Source: Limisphaerales bacterium (GTDB lineage Bacteria > Verrucomicrobiota > Verrucomicrobiia > Limisphaerales > SXTU01). Taken from it: a stretch of 64,000 nt of DNA. Positions 8,937 to 17,285 of this stretch are shown piece by piece. The stretch covers positions 1 to 64,000 of the forward strand of contig WRPG01000041.1 of the NCBI GenBank assembly GCA_009773355.1, given 5' to 3'. The notes under the pieces were generated by a model. That model was not told the DNA's origin. It saw only the letters and a program-made list of their open reading frames with translations, and did no database searches. A program made the translations under genes and the position numbers. Every line of letters starts with the position of its first letter. Position 1 is the stretch's first letter.

Positions 8937-9255
8937 GTTTGGAGTGAGCCGGCAGAACGCACGGCGGTTGCCCCAGAGGGGCACCTGAAGGTAGTCGGTG
9001 GGAAGCGGTGACCAACGGGAGCAGCGCACCCACCGGTCAGCGACGGATTCAACCCGCGCCCTGGAAGGGCGCATGAGCGCGTTTGGGAAGCGGAGGTTCA
9101 TGCGCCCCGCTGGGGCGCGACTCGCCTCCGCATCGTTTCCGGTGGGGGCGCCTGTCGGCTTCTCACCGGCTACCGTCATTCGCGCTTCCAGCGCGAGCTG
9201 CCGCCACCGCACTTGCCTGTTGTCACCGCCGCTCGCTCCGCTACCTTCACGCGCC
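8937..9255. other. Intergenic stretch with four short hairpins
   Basis: No gene is visible. The stretch holds four short self-complementary units: 8969-8983 (TGCCCCAGAGGGGCA), 9056-9072 (GCGCCCTGGAAGGGCGC), 9102-9118 (GCGCCCCGCTGGGGCGC) and 9181-9195 (CGCGCTTCCAGCGCG). The spacing is irregular. A reading frame runs through it into the next gene but gives an Arg/Ser-rich, non-protein-like sequence. Confidence 0.7.
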
Positions 9256-10431
9256 ATGAAGCCACTACGTTTGCTCCTGCTCGGCTCCGCGCTCGCCGCG
9301 CTGCCGGCCCAAGCTGATTTCAAGTCCGACATCGCCGCCATCCGCCAAGTCGGGGGCGAGGGCAAAGGCAACGTCCCCGCCGCCGCTGCGTGGCAATCGC
9401 TCGCCAAGGGCGGCGCGCAGACGCTCGTGCCGCTGCTCGCCGCGATGGACGACGCGAATGACTTCGCCGCGAACTACCTCCGCTCCGCCGTGGACGCCAT
9501 CGCCGACCGCGAGCTGGCCGCCGGCCGCAAGCTGCCGCAGGCCGAGCTGGAGAAGTTCCTCGCGGACACGAAGCACAATCCCCGCGCGCGGCGGCTGGCT
9601 TACGAGTTGATTGCGCGCGTGTCGCCCGCGACCGGCGAGAAGCTGCTGCCCACATTCCTCAACGACCCGAGCGTCGAACTGCGGCGCGATGCCGTGCAGC
9701 GGCTCATTGACGCGGCGGACAAGGCGCTTGCGGCACAGGACAAGGCCGCTGCGACGAAGGAGTTTTCCAACGCGCTGACCTACGCGCGCGACGAGGCGCA
9801 AATCAAGAAGGTCGCCGGCGAGCTGCGGAAGCTCGGGCAGGAGGTGGACTTGCCGAGGCACTTCGGCTTCCTCACGCACTGGAAGCTCATCGGCGCGTTC
9901 GACAACACCAAGCTCGTGGGCTTCAACACCGCGTATCCGCCGGAGAAGGCGGTGGACCTCGCGGCGATTTACGACGGCAAGCTGGAGAAGGCGCGCTGGG
10001 TGGACGTGGCGACGCCGAACGACTACGGGATGGTGGATTTCAACAAGCCCTTCGGCGACCTCAAGGGCGTGACCGGCTACGCGTTCACCGAGTTCAACGC
10101 GGCGGCGGCGCGCCCGGCGGAGTTGCGGCTGGGCTGCAAGAATGGCTGGAAAATCTGGTTCAACGGCAAGCTGCTCTTCGGGCGCGACGAGTATCATCGC
10201 GGCGCGCGCATTGACCAATATCGGCTGCCAGTCGAGCTGAAGGCGGGCAAGAACACCATCCTCGTGAAAGTCTGCCAGAACGAGGATGTGAAGGACTGGA
10301 CGAAGGAATGGGAGTTCCAGCTCCGCGTGTGCGATGCGACCGGCACGGCGATTTTGGCGAAGGATAGGCCGCCGACGCCGAAGGGGCCGGTGAGCGCGAA
10401 GAAGGCGGAGGGGAAGAAGGAGGCGAAGTAG
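9256..10431 (+). CDS. Secreted HEAT-like helical protein with C-terminal carbohydrate-binding-like domain
   Basis: The 391-residue protein starts with a clear signal peptide (MKPLRLLLLGSALAALPAQA), which decides the ATG at 9256. Residues 20-210 are alpha-helical with HEAT-like pairs (PTFLNDPSVELRRDAVQRL). Residues 220-370 are beta-rich and resemble the galactose-binding or PA14-like modules of PVC proteins (GCKNGWKIWFNGKLLF, then LKAGKNTILVKV). The C-terminus is Lys/Pro-rich. It is probably exported and non-enzymatic; no catalytic motif is seen. It follows the DUF6797 gene on the same strand after a hairpin-rich gap. Confidence 0.75.
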   Translation: MKPLRLLLLGSALAALPAQADFKSDIAAIRQVGGEGKGNVPAAAAWQSLAKGGAQTLVPLLAAMDDANDFAANYLRSAVDAIADRELAAGRKLPQAELEKFLADTKHNPRARRLAYELIARVSPATGEKLLPTFLNDPSVELRRDAVQRLIDAADKALAAQDKAAATKEFSNALTYARDEAQIKKVAGELRKLGQEVDLPRHFGFLTHWKLIGAFDNTKLVGFNTAYPPEKAVDLAAIYDGKLEKARWVDVATPNDYGMVDFNKPFGDLKGVTGYAFTEFNAAAARPAELRLGCKNGWKIWFNGKLLFGRDEYHRGARIDQYRLPVELKAGKNTILVKVCQNEDVKDWTKEWEFQLRVCDATGTAILAKDRPPTPKGPVSAKKAEGKKEAK

Positions 10432-10457
10432 CTAGTTGGTCCACTCGACTGCGTCGC

Positions 10458-10814
10458 ATGAGCTCCGAAGACGTCAAAAAGCGCCGGTGGCGAATCATTG
10501 CTACGGCTTGCCTTGTCGGTTATGTCGGGACGCATTTCGCACTGTCACGAATTTCATGTGCGCTGGTGCAACGTGACTGGGGCATGCGGGACAGTTTTAT
10601 CTACCTGCCGGTAAAGCCGGATTTAGTGGCCGACCACGAGCGTCCGTTGCTCTACATCCACCATGCGTTGAGATGCTTCTTCCTTCCGATTTGGAAACTC
10701 GACCATTACCTCCTCGGTGGACCATGGCCAATGTGGAGTATGCCATTGAGAGATTTGGGACAGAATTTCTCACCCACAACCGGCCGGCCTATCGTCGCTG
10801 CGACCGGTCTCTAA
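10458..10814 (+). CDS. Hypothetical protein with one membrane helix
   Basis: This 118-residue protein is not recognised. It has a basic N-terminus (KKRRWR), one hydrophobic segment (about residues 12-30) and an aromatic-rich rest (LRCFFLPIWKLDHYLLGGPWPMW). The ATG at 10458 is 26 bases after the preceding gene, and the stop is one base before the DUF433 gene, which suggests a transcriptional unit. Codon composition is less GC-rich than its neighbours, so it may be a recent arrival. Confidence 0.5.
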   Translation: MSSEDVKKRRWRIIATACLVGYVGTHFALSRISCALVQRDWGMRDSFIYLPVKPDLVADHERPLLYIHHALRCFFLPIWKLDHYLLGGPWPMWSMPLRDLGQNFSPTTGRPIVAATGL

Positions 10815-10815
10815 A

Positions 10816-11097
10816 ATGAACGAACGCATCTCCATTCATCCACGCATCTGCCATGGGCAAGCCTGCGTGACCGGCACCCGGATTCCCGTGCATCAAGTCG
10901 TTCGGATGTTCGCGCAAGGCGACAGCATGGAACAATTGCTCGCCGCCTTCCCTTCGCTCACTCGGGAGGATGTGCTGGCTTGCTTGGATTACGCGGCTTC
11001 GCTCGCCGAGACGGCGGGACCGGCTTCGCACGCGACTCTGTTGCGGACTTGGGACAATCCAGCCGACGACGTTTTCAATGAGTTGCTCACCAAGTGA
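10816..11097 (+). CDS. DUF433 family protein (VapB-like antitoxin fold)
   Basis: The 93-residue protein matches DUF433: ISIHPRICHGQACVTGTRIPV, then VVRMFAQGDSMEQLLAAFPSLTREDV and a short helical tail. The domain is a small winged-helix/ParB-related DNA-binding unit that is often the antitoxin of a DUF5615 (PIN-like) toxin. No DUF5615 gene lies on either side, so this copy is solitary or has lost its partner. It starts one base after the stop of the hypothetical membrane protein. Confidence 0.85.
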   Translation: MNERISIHPRICHGQACVTGTRIPVHQVVRMFAQGDSMEQLLAAFPSLTREDVLACLDYAASLAETAGPASHATLLRTWDNPADDVFNELLTK

Positions 11098-11157
11098 CCC
11101 TTTCCCGTGCTAGCTCTCGCCCACCACGTATCGCACTTCGTTTGAATCCAATTTCCC

Positions 11158-12372
11158 ATGAAACCTAATTCCACCTCCGCCCTCGTCGCCGTCCTGTTCG
11201 CCTCGGCATCGTTCACTTCTGCCGCCGACTGGCTCCAGTTCCGTGGCCCCGGCGGCACGGGGATTTCGCCTGAGGCCAACCTGCCCGTGCAGCTCGGCGA
11301 GAAGTCCGTCGCGTGGAAGGCCGCGTTGACCGGGCGCGGGTTGTCCAGCCCCGTCATCGTCGGCGACCGCGTGTTCCTCACGGCGTGCAGCAGCACGGAA
11401 CAGGACCGGTTGCATGTGATTTGCCTCAGCGCGAAGGACGGCAAGAAACTTTGGGAACGCCAGTTCTGGGCCACGGGCCGCACGATGTCGCATCCCAAGA
11501 CCAGCGTCGCGGCCAACACGCCGTGCAGCGACGGCAAGCGGCTCTTCTGCCTCTTCTCCTCGAACGACGTGCTCTGCCTCGACCTCGATGGCAACGTGCT
11601 CTGGCTGCGCGGCCTCGGGCGCGATTACCCGAACGCGAGCAACAGCCTTGGCATGGCCGCGTCGCCCATCGTCGTGGGCGACACGCTCGTGGTGCCGGTG
11701 GAGAACGACAGCGAGTCGTTCAGCGCCGGCCTCGACGTGGCCACGGGCGCGAACCGCTGGAAGCGCGACCGGCCCAAGCTCGCCTGCTGGGCCACGCCCG
11801 TGCTAGTGCCCGACGCGAAGTCCGGCCAACCGCTTGTCGTGTTGCAATCCGGTCCCGGCCTGAGCGTCGTGGACGCGCGCACGGGCCAGGAGGCGTGGTA
11901 TTTCACCGACGGCGCTTCGACGATGTCGTCGAGCGTGTTTGCCAACGGCGTCCTGTATGTGCCCTCGAAAGGCATGGCTGCGATGAAGCCCGGCGCGGCA
12001 GGCGTGCATCCAGAAACGGTCTGGCACAACAACCAGCTCTCGCCCGCCACCGCCAGCCCGGTCGTGTTGGGCGACAAGCTCTTCACGCTGAATTCCGCCG
12101 GCATCTTGACCGCAGCGGACATCAAGGACGGCAAGCGTCTCTGGCAGCTTCGCACCACAGGACCGCACAGCGCCACGCCCGTCGGCTTCGGCAAGCACCT
12201 CTACCTCGTGAACGAGAAGGGCCTCGTGCAGGTCGTGGACACGAGCGCGCCGGAAGGTGCGGTGGTCAGCACGCTGGATTTGAAGGACACCATCATCGGC
12301 ACGCCGAGCATCGCAGGCGGCGCGGTGTATGTGCGGAGTGACAAGGCGCTGGTGAAGCTGGGCGGGTCGTGA
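11158..12372 (+). CDS. Secreted PQQ-like beta-propeller repeat protein
   Basis: The 404-residue protein has a signal peptide (about residues 1-22) followed by DWLQFRGPGGTGIS, the standard opening of PVC outer-membrane-assembly-like PQQ propellers. Blades repeat the outline S(P)V(I)VGDRVF...L(D)xxxGxxLW (VICLSAKDGKKLWERQFW, LDLDGNVLWLRGLG, TAADIKDGKRLWQLRTTG). There are seven or eight blades. Proteins of this type act as exported scaffolds or quinoprotein-like enzymes; the calcium and PQQ ligands of true dehydrogenases are not evident. It ends in VRSDKALVKLGGS. The gene stands 60 bases downstream of DUF433. Confidence 0.88.
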   Translation: MKPNSTSALVAVLFASASFTSAADWLQFRGPGGTGISPEANLPVQLGEKSVAWKAALTGRGLSSPVIVGDRVFLTACSSTEQDRLHVICLSAKDGKKLWERQFWATGRTMSHPKTSVAANTPCSDGKRLFCLFSSNDVLCLDLDGNVLWLRGLGRDYPNASNSLGMAASPIVVGDTLVVPVENDSESFSAGLDVATGANRWKRDRPKLACWATPVLVPDAKSGQPLVVLQSGPGLSVVDARTGQEAWYFTDGASTMSSSVFANGVLYVPSKGMAAMKPGAAGVHPETVWHNNQLSPATASPVVLGDKLFTLNSAGILTAADIKDGKRLWQLRTTGPHSATPVGFGKHLYLVNEKGLVQVVDTSAPEGAVVSTLDLKDTIIGTPSIAGGAVYVRSDKALVKLGGS

Positions 12373-12390
12373 GGGTCATCATCGCGTGCC

Positions 12391-12837
12391 ATGCCGATTC
12401 CTGCACTTGATGGAAACGGGTTGCTGCCCGCTGGAATTCACAATTGCTCGCTGGAGGAAGTCCGAGCGCGATTCGGGCGGTTTCAAGGTTCGGACATGCG
12501 TTCACGATTGTTTGTGCGACTGGAAGAACTTCATGCCGCGATGGCCCGCAGCGAGTTGTTCGCATCGCTGATTGTGGATGGCAGCTACGTCACGGCCAAG
12601 CCCTCCCCCAACGACATTGATGTCCTGCTGTCGCTGCGCCTGGGGCATGACTACACGCGCGACTTGAACATGAGCGATTATGCGCTGGTCTCCCGTCCGC
12701 TTGTGCGGAAGCAATTCGGCTTCGATGTTCTGGTTGCGACCGAGGGGTCTCCGGCGTATGAAGAATACGTTCAGTTCTTCGCCCGAGTCCGGGGTTTGCC
12801 AGACTTACGGAAAGGACTGCTGCGAATCGCATTATGA
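12391..12837 (+). CDS. DUF6932-like protein with nucleotidyltransferase motif
   Basis: The 148-residue protein has an N-terminal PIPALDGNGLLPAGIHNCSL segment, typical of DUF6932, and a nucleotidyltransferase-like signature IVDGSYVTAKPSPNDIDVLL (G-S ... D-x-D, residues about 66-85). Such minimal transferases (the MNT group) may transfer AMP to a partner. Here the following 69-aa gene overlaps by four bases (ATGA), so the two are translated together. That pairing recalls toxin-antitoxin modules, but activity is an inference. It starts 18 bases after the PQQ gene. Confidence 0.7.
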   Translation: MPIPALDGNGLLPAGIHNCSLEEVRARFGRFQGSDMRSRLFVRLEELHAAMARSELFASLIVDGSYVTAKPSPNDIDVLLSLRLGHDYTRDLNMSDYALVSRPLVRKQFGFDVLVATEGSPAYEEYVQFFARVRGLPDLRKGLLRIAL

Positions 12838-13043
12838 GCCACGAAGAAGCAGTTCTCGGCCAAACCATTGAGCAGTTGGAGCGCATGAATTCCGCGCTGG
12901 CTCACCTCCGGACGGAGGTCCTGCCCAAGAACCCGCGCATGTTTGCCGTGATGGCTGAAGGTCCGCTGGAGGAAATCCGCCGGCTGCACGCGGAGATAAC
13001 CCAACAAACCGAGGCGCTCACGGCTGTTCCAGCGGCGGCATGA
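12834..13043 (+). CDS. Small helical protein coupled to the DUF6932 gene
   Basis: The 69-residue protein is not recognised. It is almost entirely helical and charged (EEAVLGQTIEQLERMNSALAHL, then EEIRRLHAEITQQTEAL), which suggests a coiled coil or small partner subunit. It overlaps the DUF6932 gene by four bases at its start and the DUF1501 gene by four bases at its end. Both overlaps support it being a real gene. Confidence 0.65.
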   Translation: MSHEEAVLGQTIEQLERMNSALAHLRTEVLPKNPRMFAVMAEGPLEEIRRLHAEITQQTEALTAVPAAA

Positions 13044-14506
13044 ACCCCCTCCTCGAACACCAAGACCTCCTCACCCGCCGCCAGCTCTTCGGGCGCGGCG
13101 CGACGGGTTTGGGCGTCGCCGCTTTGGCCTCGTTGCTCAAGCAGGACGCAGGCGGCGCGAGCCCGGCCCATTCCGCACTCCGCACTCCGCACTCCGCATT
13201 TCCAAACTTCGCCGCCAAAGCCAAGCGCATCATCTACCTGTTCCAAAACGGCGCGCCCACGCACGTGGACTTGTGGGACTACAAGCCTCGCCTCGCCGAG
13301 CTTCACGGCAAGCCGGTGCCCGAGGAATACATCGCCGGCAAGCGCTTCAGCACCATGACCGGCAAGGCCGATGGCAAGCTCATGCTCCAGCCCGTCGAGC
13401 CGTTCGCGCAGCACGGGCAGAGCGGCGCGTGGGTGAGCCGCTTCATGCCGTTCACGGCGGCCATCGCGGACAAGATCTGCTTCATCAAGTCCATGCATAC
13501 CGAGGCCGTGAACCATGCGCCCGGCATCACCTTCCTGCTCACCGGCTCGGAGATGCCCGGCCGCCCGAGCCTCGGCGCGTGGATGAGCTACGGCCTCGGC
13601 GTCGAGACACAGGAATTGCCCGGCTACGTGGTGATGACCTCCATCAGCAAGGACACGACCTGCGGCCAGATTTTCTACGACTTCTACTGGGGCAGCGGCT
13701 TCCTCCCGACGCGCTACAGCGGCGTGAAGTTCCGCGGCACTGGCGAACCGGTGCTTTACCTGAGCAACCCCGACGGCATGTCCGCTCAAGTGCGGCGCGG
13801 CCTCCTCGACGACCTGGCGCAGCTCAACGAGCTGAAGCTCCGCGAGTTCGGCGACCCGGAAATCGCCACGCGCATCGCGCAATACGAGATGGCCTACCGG
13901 ATGCAAACCAGCGTCCCGGAACTCACCGACCTCTCGAAGGAACCGCAGTCCACGCTCGACCTCTACGGGCCGGGCGCGAAGCAGCAAGGCACCTTCGCCT
14001 ACAACTGCCTCATGGCCCGCCGGCTCATCGAGCGCGGCGTGCGTTGCGTGCAGGTCATGCACGCCGGCTGGGACCAGCACAACTCCCTGACCACCGAGCT
14101 TTACAACCAGTGCCGCGACACCGACCAGCCCAGCGCCGGCCTCGTCCTCGACCTCGCGCAGCGCGGCCTGCTGGAAGACACGCTCGTCATCTGGGGCGGC
14201 GAGTTCGGGCGCACGCCCTTCATCCAGGGCGACATCAAGGAACGCAAGCGCTGGGGCCGTGACCATCACCCTTACGCCTTCACGATCTGGATGGCCGGCG
14301 GCGGCATCAAGCCCGGCATCACCTACGGCGAGTCGGACGACCTCGCGATGAACGTGGCGAAAGACCCCGTCCATGTGCATGACCTTCAAGCCACGCTGCT
14401 GCACCTGCTGGGCATTGACCACGAGCGCCTGACCTTCAAGTTCCAAGGCCGCAACTTCCGCCTGACCGACATCCACGGCCAAGTGGTGAAGGGGGTTCTG
14501 GCGTAG
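13040..14506 (+). CDS. DUF1501 domain protein, TAT-type export signal
   Basis: The 488-residue protein belongs to DUF1501, exported alkaline-phosphatase-superfamily-like proteins abundant in Planctomycetes and Verrucomicrobia. It has the twin-arginine-like start LLTRRQLFGRGATGLGVAALASLL, then IIYLFQNGAPTHVDLWDYKP, the HAGWDQHN segment, GGEFGRTPF and GRDHHPYAFTIWMAGGGIKPG, all typical of the family. The biochemical role is unknown. Residues about 42-54 (HSALRTPHSAF) come from a simple DNA repeat between signal and domain. Its ATG overlaps the 69-aa gene, so a secreted protein is coupled to two cytosolic ones. Confidence 0.88.
   Translation: MNPLLEHQDLLTRRQLFGRGATGLGVAALASLLKQDAGGASPAHSALRTPHSAFPNFAAKAKRIIYLFQNGAPTHVDLWDYKPRLAELHGKPVPEEYIAGKRFSTMTGKADGKLMLQPVEPFAQHGQSGAWVSRFMPFTAAIADKICFIKSMHTEAVNHAPGITFLLTGSEMPGRPSLGAWMSYGLGVETQELPGYVVMTSISKDTTCGQIFYDFYWGSGFLPTRYSGVKFRGTGEPVLYLSNPDGMSAQVRRGLLDDLAQLNELKLREFGDPEIATRIAQYEMAYRMQTSVPELTDLSKEPQSTLDLYGPGAKQQGTFAYNCLMARRLIERGVRCVQVMHAGWDQHNSLTTELYNQCRDTDQPSAGLVLDLAQRGLLEDTLVIWGGEFGRTPFIQGDIKERKRWGRDHHPYAFTIWMAGGGIKPGITYGESDDLAMNVAKDPVHVHDLQATLLHLLGIDHERLTFKFQGRNFRLTDIHGQVVKGVLA
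13171..13200 (+). repeat. CCGCACT simple repeat in frame in the DUF1501 gene
   Basis: Seven-base-spaced units (CCGCACT, three copies with a diverged fourth) encode HSALRTPHSAF just after the export signal. A related tract (TCCGCGCTCCGCGT) is in frame in rlmN at about 20719-20749, and its reverse appears at 61270-61293 between genes. Confidence 0.75.
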
Positions 14507-14507
14507 C

Positions 14508-15245
14508 TCAAGGATCCCAGAGCCAGCGCGGGTCGGGGTTGGCGAGGCTGGAAGTTCCGTTGGTCCAATACTGCAAGCCCACCTTGCTGGCCTTCATGCT
14601 CTCTGCGTGGCTGTCCACGAAGCCCGTCATCGCCTGTCCACCGTGGCGATTCATGATGCGCGTCTCGTCGTTGGGCGCCATGTAGAGCGTGTCGTTGGGC
14701 GTGCGGAAATGAACCCAGGAGGCGGTCCGGCCAATCCACTGATCGGGATCAGTCTGAGTCGGGTTCGTGATGTGCTGGGAATCGGCGAAGTGGATGGTGC
14801 CGGCGGGTTGGAGCACCTTCGAGTAACGCATGGTGTTGAAGGCCAGATTCAAGTTGATGCCGATGTTCAGCCGCAGCGTAGGAGCGTTGCCCGGGCAATC
14901 GTAAAGGTTGGTTGCCATCGTGTAGCGCAGCATGAGATCCGGCCAGCCCTTGCTGCCGTTGCCGTTCACACCGCCAACCACCACCGGGCCAGTCACCACC
15001 GGGCTGTAGAGGATGCCATAGGGCAGCATCTGGTCCTCCCAGTCGTCGGAATACAGCCGGGCCGCGAGGCTGATTTGCTTGACCTGGTTGATGCACTTGG
15101 TCCCCTTGGCCTTCGCCTTGGCTTTGCTGAGTGCGGGGAGGAGCATGCCGGCCAGAATCGCGATGATGGCGATGACGACGAGCAGTTCAATCAGCGTGAA
15201 CGCACGGCGCGCACGGAGGCTGGCGAGATGAAACGAGCGACTCAT
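14508..15245 (-). CDS. Type II secretion/pilin-like prepilin (H-X9-DG-like family)
   Basis: The 245-residue protein has a class III signal: basic leader, then [27 protein letters not shown], which the prepilin peptidase would cut before Phe. The domain carries the [19 protein letters not shown] stretch found in PVC pseudopilins, and ends with a GFVDSHAES motif related to H-X9-DG. Dozens of such pseudopilins occur in each Planctomycete/Verrucomicrobial genome; their cargo is unknown. An in-frame GTG/ATG extension to 15302 is possible, but ATG 15245 places the signal correctly. The preceding lipoprotein gene (minus strand) ends 60 bases upstream. Confidence 0.85.
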   Translation of the reverse strand: MSRSFHLASLRARRAFTLIELLVVIAIIAILAGMLLPALSKAKAKAKGTKCINQVKQISLAARLYSDDWEDQMLPYGILYSPVVTGPVVVGGVNGNGSKGWPDLMLRYTMATNLYDCPGNAPTLRLNIGINLNLAFNTMRYSKVLQPAGTIHFADSQHITNPTQTDPDQWIGRTASWVHFRTPNDTLYMAPNDETRIMNRHGGQAMTGFVDSHAESMKASKVGLQYWTNGTSSLANPDPRWLWDP

Positions 15246-15305
15246 GGTCGAATCGGTTTGCGGATGCTGCGGCAAAATAGCGGGCGTGAAAGGCATTGGC
15301 AAAGC

Positions 15306-15617
15306 TCACTTCGGCTGTCCGCCGGGCTGAAGCGACACCAAACCGGACTGGCGATCCAGCGCGTATCGGAATCCGGGTGGCGGCGGTGGAATCCGCGCGA
15401 TGACTTTTTCCGTCACCAGCTCGTTGAGGTCATTGGGCAGCCGGTTCCTGGCCTTCTGGAAGTTGCGGATGCCTTCATTCAGGTAGCCGAGGTTGTTCTC
15501 CGAGCTGCCGAACTCGGGTGGCTGCGGCGGGCCGGCAGCCGGCGCGGCTTCTTTCTTTCGGCAGGCGGGCAGGAGCAGCAGCGCGGCCAGAACGGCAAGC
15601 AGTGGGCGGGCTTTCAT
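15306..15617 (-). CDS. Small lipoprotein of unknown function
   Basis: The 103-residue protein starts with a lipoprotein signal (MKARPLLAVLAALLLLPAC, lipobox LPAC), followed by a Lys/Glu/Pro spacer and a small helical domain (NEGIRNFQKARNRLPNDLNELV). It ends in a Pro-rich part (IPPPPPGFRYALDRQSG). The NDLNELV plus PPPGFRYALD pattern is common in PVC proteins beside pseudopilin genes. It is upstream of the pseudopilin on the same strand. ATG 15617 is preferred over GTG 15626. Confidence 0.7.
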   Translation of the reverse strand: MKARPLLAVLAALLLLPACRKKEAAPAAGPPQPPEFGSSENNLGYLNEGIRNFQKARNRLPNDLNELVTEKVIARIPPPPPGFRYALDRQSGLVSLQPGGQPK

Positions 15618-15707
15618 GATTCTCACGCACTCTTAAGGACGCGGCGGGTGACAGTCCGGTTCAATGTCTCCGCTTGAATGGGCCGCCGTCGCGCGCGTCG
15701 GCTTTTC

Positions 15708-17081
15708 ATGCTCCTGGTTCAAAACGGCCGCGCCTCGTTCACCTGCCAGGGTGTGTCGCGGCGGTCGGCGTTGAAGGCGGGGTTTCTCGGCGCGCTGGGC
15801 CTGAGTTCGGCGGATCTGCTGCGCTTGCAGGCGCAGGGCGCGGCGAAGCGGAGCAACAAGTCGGTCATCCTCCTCTGGCTCGATGGCGGGCCGAGTCATC
15901 TGGAAACCTACGACCCCAAGCCCGAGGCGACGAGCGCGTATCGCGGACCGTGGGGCGCGATCGAGACGAACGTCTCCGGCATCCGCATCTCGGAGCAGCT
16001 TCCGCTGCACGCGAAGCACGCTGACAAGATGGTTTTCCTCCGCTCGGTGCATCACAAGAACGGCGACCACTTCGCCGCCGGGCATTGGATGCTCACGGGC
16101 CGCTACGGGTCGCACTCGACGGACAAGGAGCAGAAGTTCCCGTCGGTCGGGGCGTATGTGTCGCGCGTGCGCGGGGCGAACGCGCCGGGCGTGCCGGCTT
16201 ACGTGGGCTTGCCGGCGGCGCAGAGCATTTACCTGTTCCCCGGCTACCAAGGCGCGGCGTATCTGGGGCCGGCGTTCAACCCGTTCGATGTCAACACGGC
16301 GCAGAAGTATCTCGCGGCGAGCCACACGGGGCCGGTGCAGAAGCCGCAGTGCCTGGAGAACTTCACGGGCGACGCGGCGCGCACGCAGTCGCGTGTGGAC
16401 TTGCTCACGCAGCTCGACGGCTTCCGGCGCGGGCTGGACCGGGGGCGGTTGATGGATGCGATGGACCAGTATCAGCAGCAGGCGGTGGACATGGTCACGG
16501 GCAATCGGGCGCGCGAGGCGTTCGACATCGAGAAGGAGGACGCCAAGACGCGCGACCGCTACGGACGGGGGCCGTGGGGGCATTACACCTTGCTGGCGCG
16601 GCGGCTTGTCGAGTCAGGCGTGAGCTTCGTGACGGTGGACATGCCGCATTGGGACGACCATTCCAGCATCGCGAAGGGCCACGGCTACAAGCTCCCGGTG
16701 CTCGACCGCGCGGTGGCGTCGTTGCTCGAAGACTTGGGCGAGCGCGGGATGCTCAACGACGTGATGGTGATGGTGATGGGCGAGTTCGGGCGCACGCCGA
16801 AAATCAACGAAGGCCAGCCGGGCATCCCCGTTCCGGGCCGCGACCACTGGGGCGACGTGTTTTCCGTGATGCTGGCCGGCGGCGGCTTGAAGACGGGTCA
16901 GGTCATCGGCGCGTCGAGCACCAACGCCGAGTTCCCCGTCGAGCGTCCGCTCACGCCGGGCGACGTGCTGGCGACGGTCTATCACTTCCTCGGCATTGAC
17001 CCCGAGCACACGTTTAACGACTTCACCGGGCGGCCCGTGCCCATCCTCGACGGCGGCCAGCCGATTCGGGAAATCATCTGA
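15708..17081 (+). CDS. DUF1501 domain protein
   Basis: This 457-residue protein is a second DUF1501 member, of the subgroup that opens with GVSRRSALKAGFLGALGLSSADLLRLQ. Landmarks are SVILLWLDGGPSHLETYDPKP, FPSVGAYVSRVRG, VTVDMPHWDDHSS, VMGEFGRTPKIN and FNDFTGRPVPILDGG. It is exported, probably by TAT; the role is unknown. ATG 15708 fits the family N-terminus better than ATG 15678. It is 91 bases from, and divergent to, the lipoprotein gene, and is followed by a family A palindrome. Confidence 0.87.
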   Translation: MLLVQNGRASFTCQGVSRRSALKAGFLGALGLSSADLLRLQAQGAAKRSNKSVILLWLDGGPSHLETYDPKPEATSAYRGPWGAIETNVSGIRISEQLPLHAKHADKMVFLRSVHHKNGDHFAAGHWMLTGRYGSHSTDKEQKFPSVGAYVSRVRGANAPGVPAYVGLPAAQSIYLFPGYQGAAYLGPAFNPFDVNTAQKYLAASHTGPVQKPQCLENFTGDAARTQSRVDLLTQLDGFRRGLDRGRLMDAMDQYQQQAVDMVTGNRAREAFDIEKEDAKTRDRYGRGPWGHYTLLARRLVESGVSFVTVDMPHWDDHSSIAKGHGYKLPVLDRAVASLLEDLGERGMLNDVMVMVMGEFGRTPKINEGQPGIPVPGRDHWGDVFSVMLAGGGLKTGQVIGASSTNAEFPVERPLTPGDVLATVYHFLGIDPEHTFNDFTGRPVPILDGGQPIREII

Positions 17082-17086
17082 GCCGC

Positions 17087-17162
17087 GTAGGAGACGAGGT
17101 GACGAGTCTCTGACTCGTTCCCCGTTTGTAGTTCAAGGCGAGACTCCTCGGGTCGTCTCCTG
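17087..17162. repeat. Inverted repeat, family A, second copy
   Basis: The arms at 17087-17110 and 17140-17162 are variants of the element at 3565-3642 (GTAGGAGACGA...GAGTCTC facing GAGACTCCTC...TCGTCTCC). It starts 5 bases after the DUF1501 stop. Confidence 0.78.
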
Positions 17163-17285
17163 CTGTTCGAGGTTCATCCTCCCGATGAAGGCTTTTTGTT
17201 TGCCGCGAGCCATGCACCTCTCTAGCGTCGCCCTCGCTGCTGGCGGGCAAACCCCAACTCCGGCTCCCCTGTGGCAACCGTTGCT

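Noticed and set aside
8998-9255. Upstream extension of the HEAT-like gene by 86 codons
   Set aside because: The extension is Arg/Ser-rich, covers hairpins and would bury the signal peptide.
12902-14482. A 526-codon open frame on the minus strand
   Set aside because: It is antisense to the DUF1501 gene, whose motifs are unambiguous.
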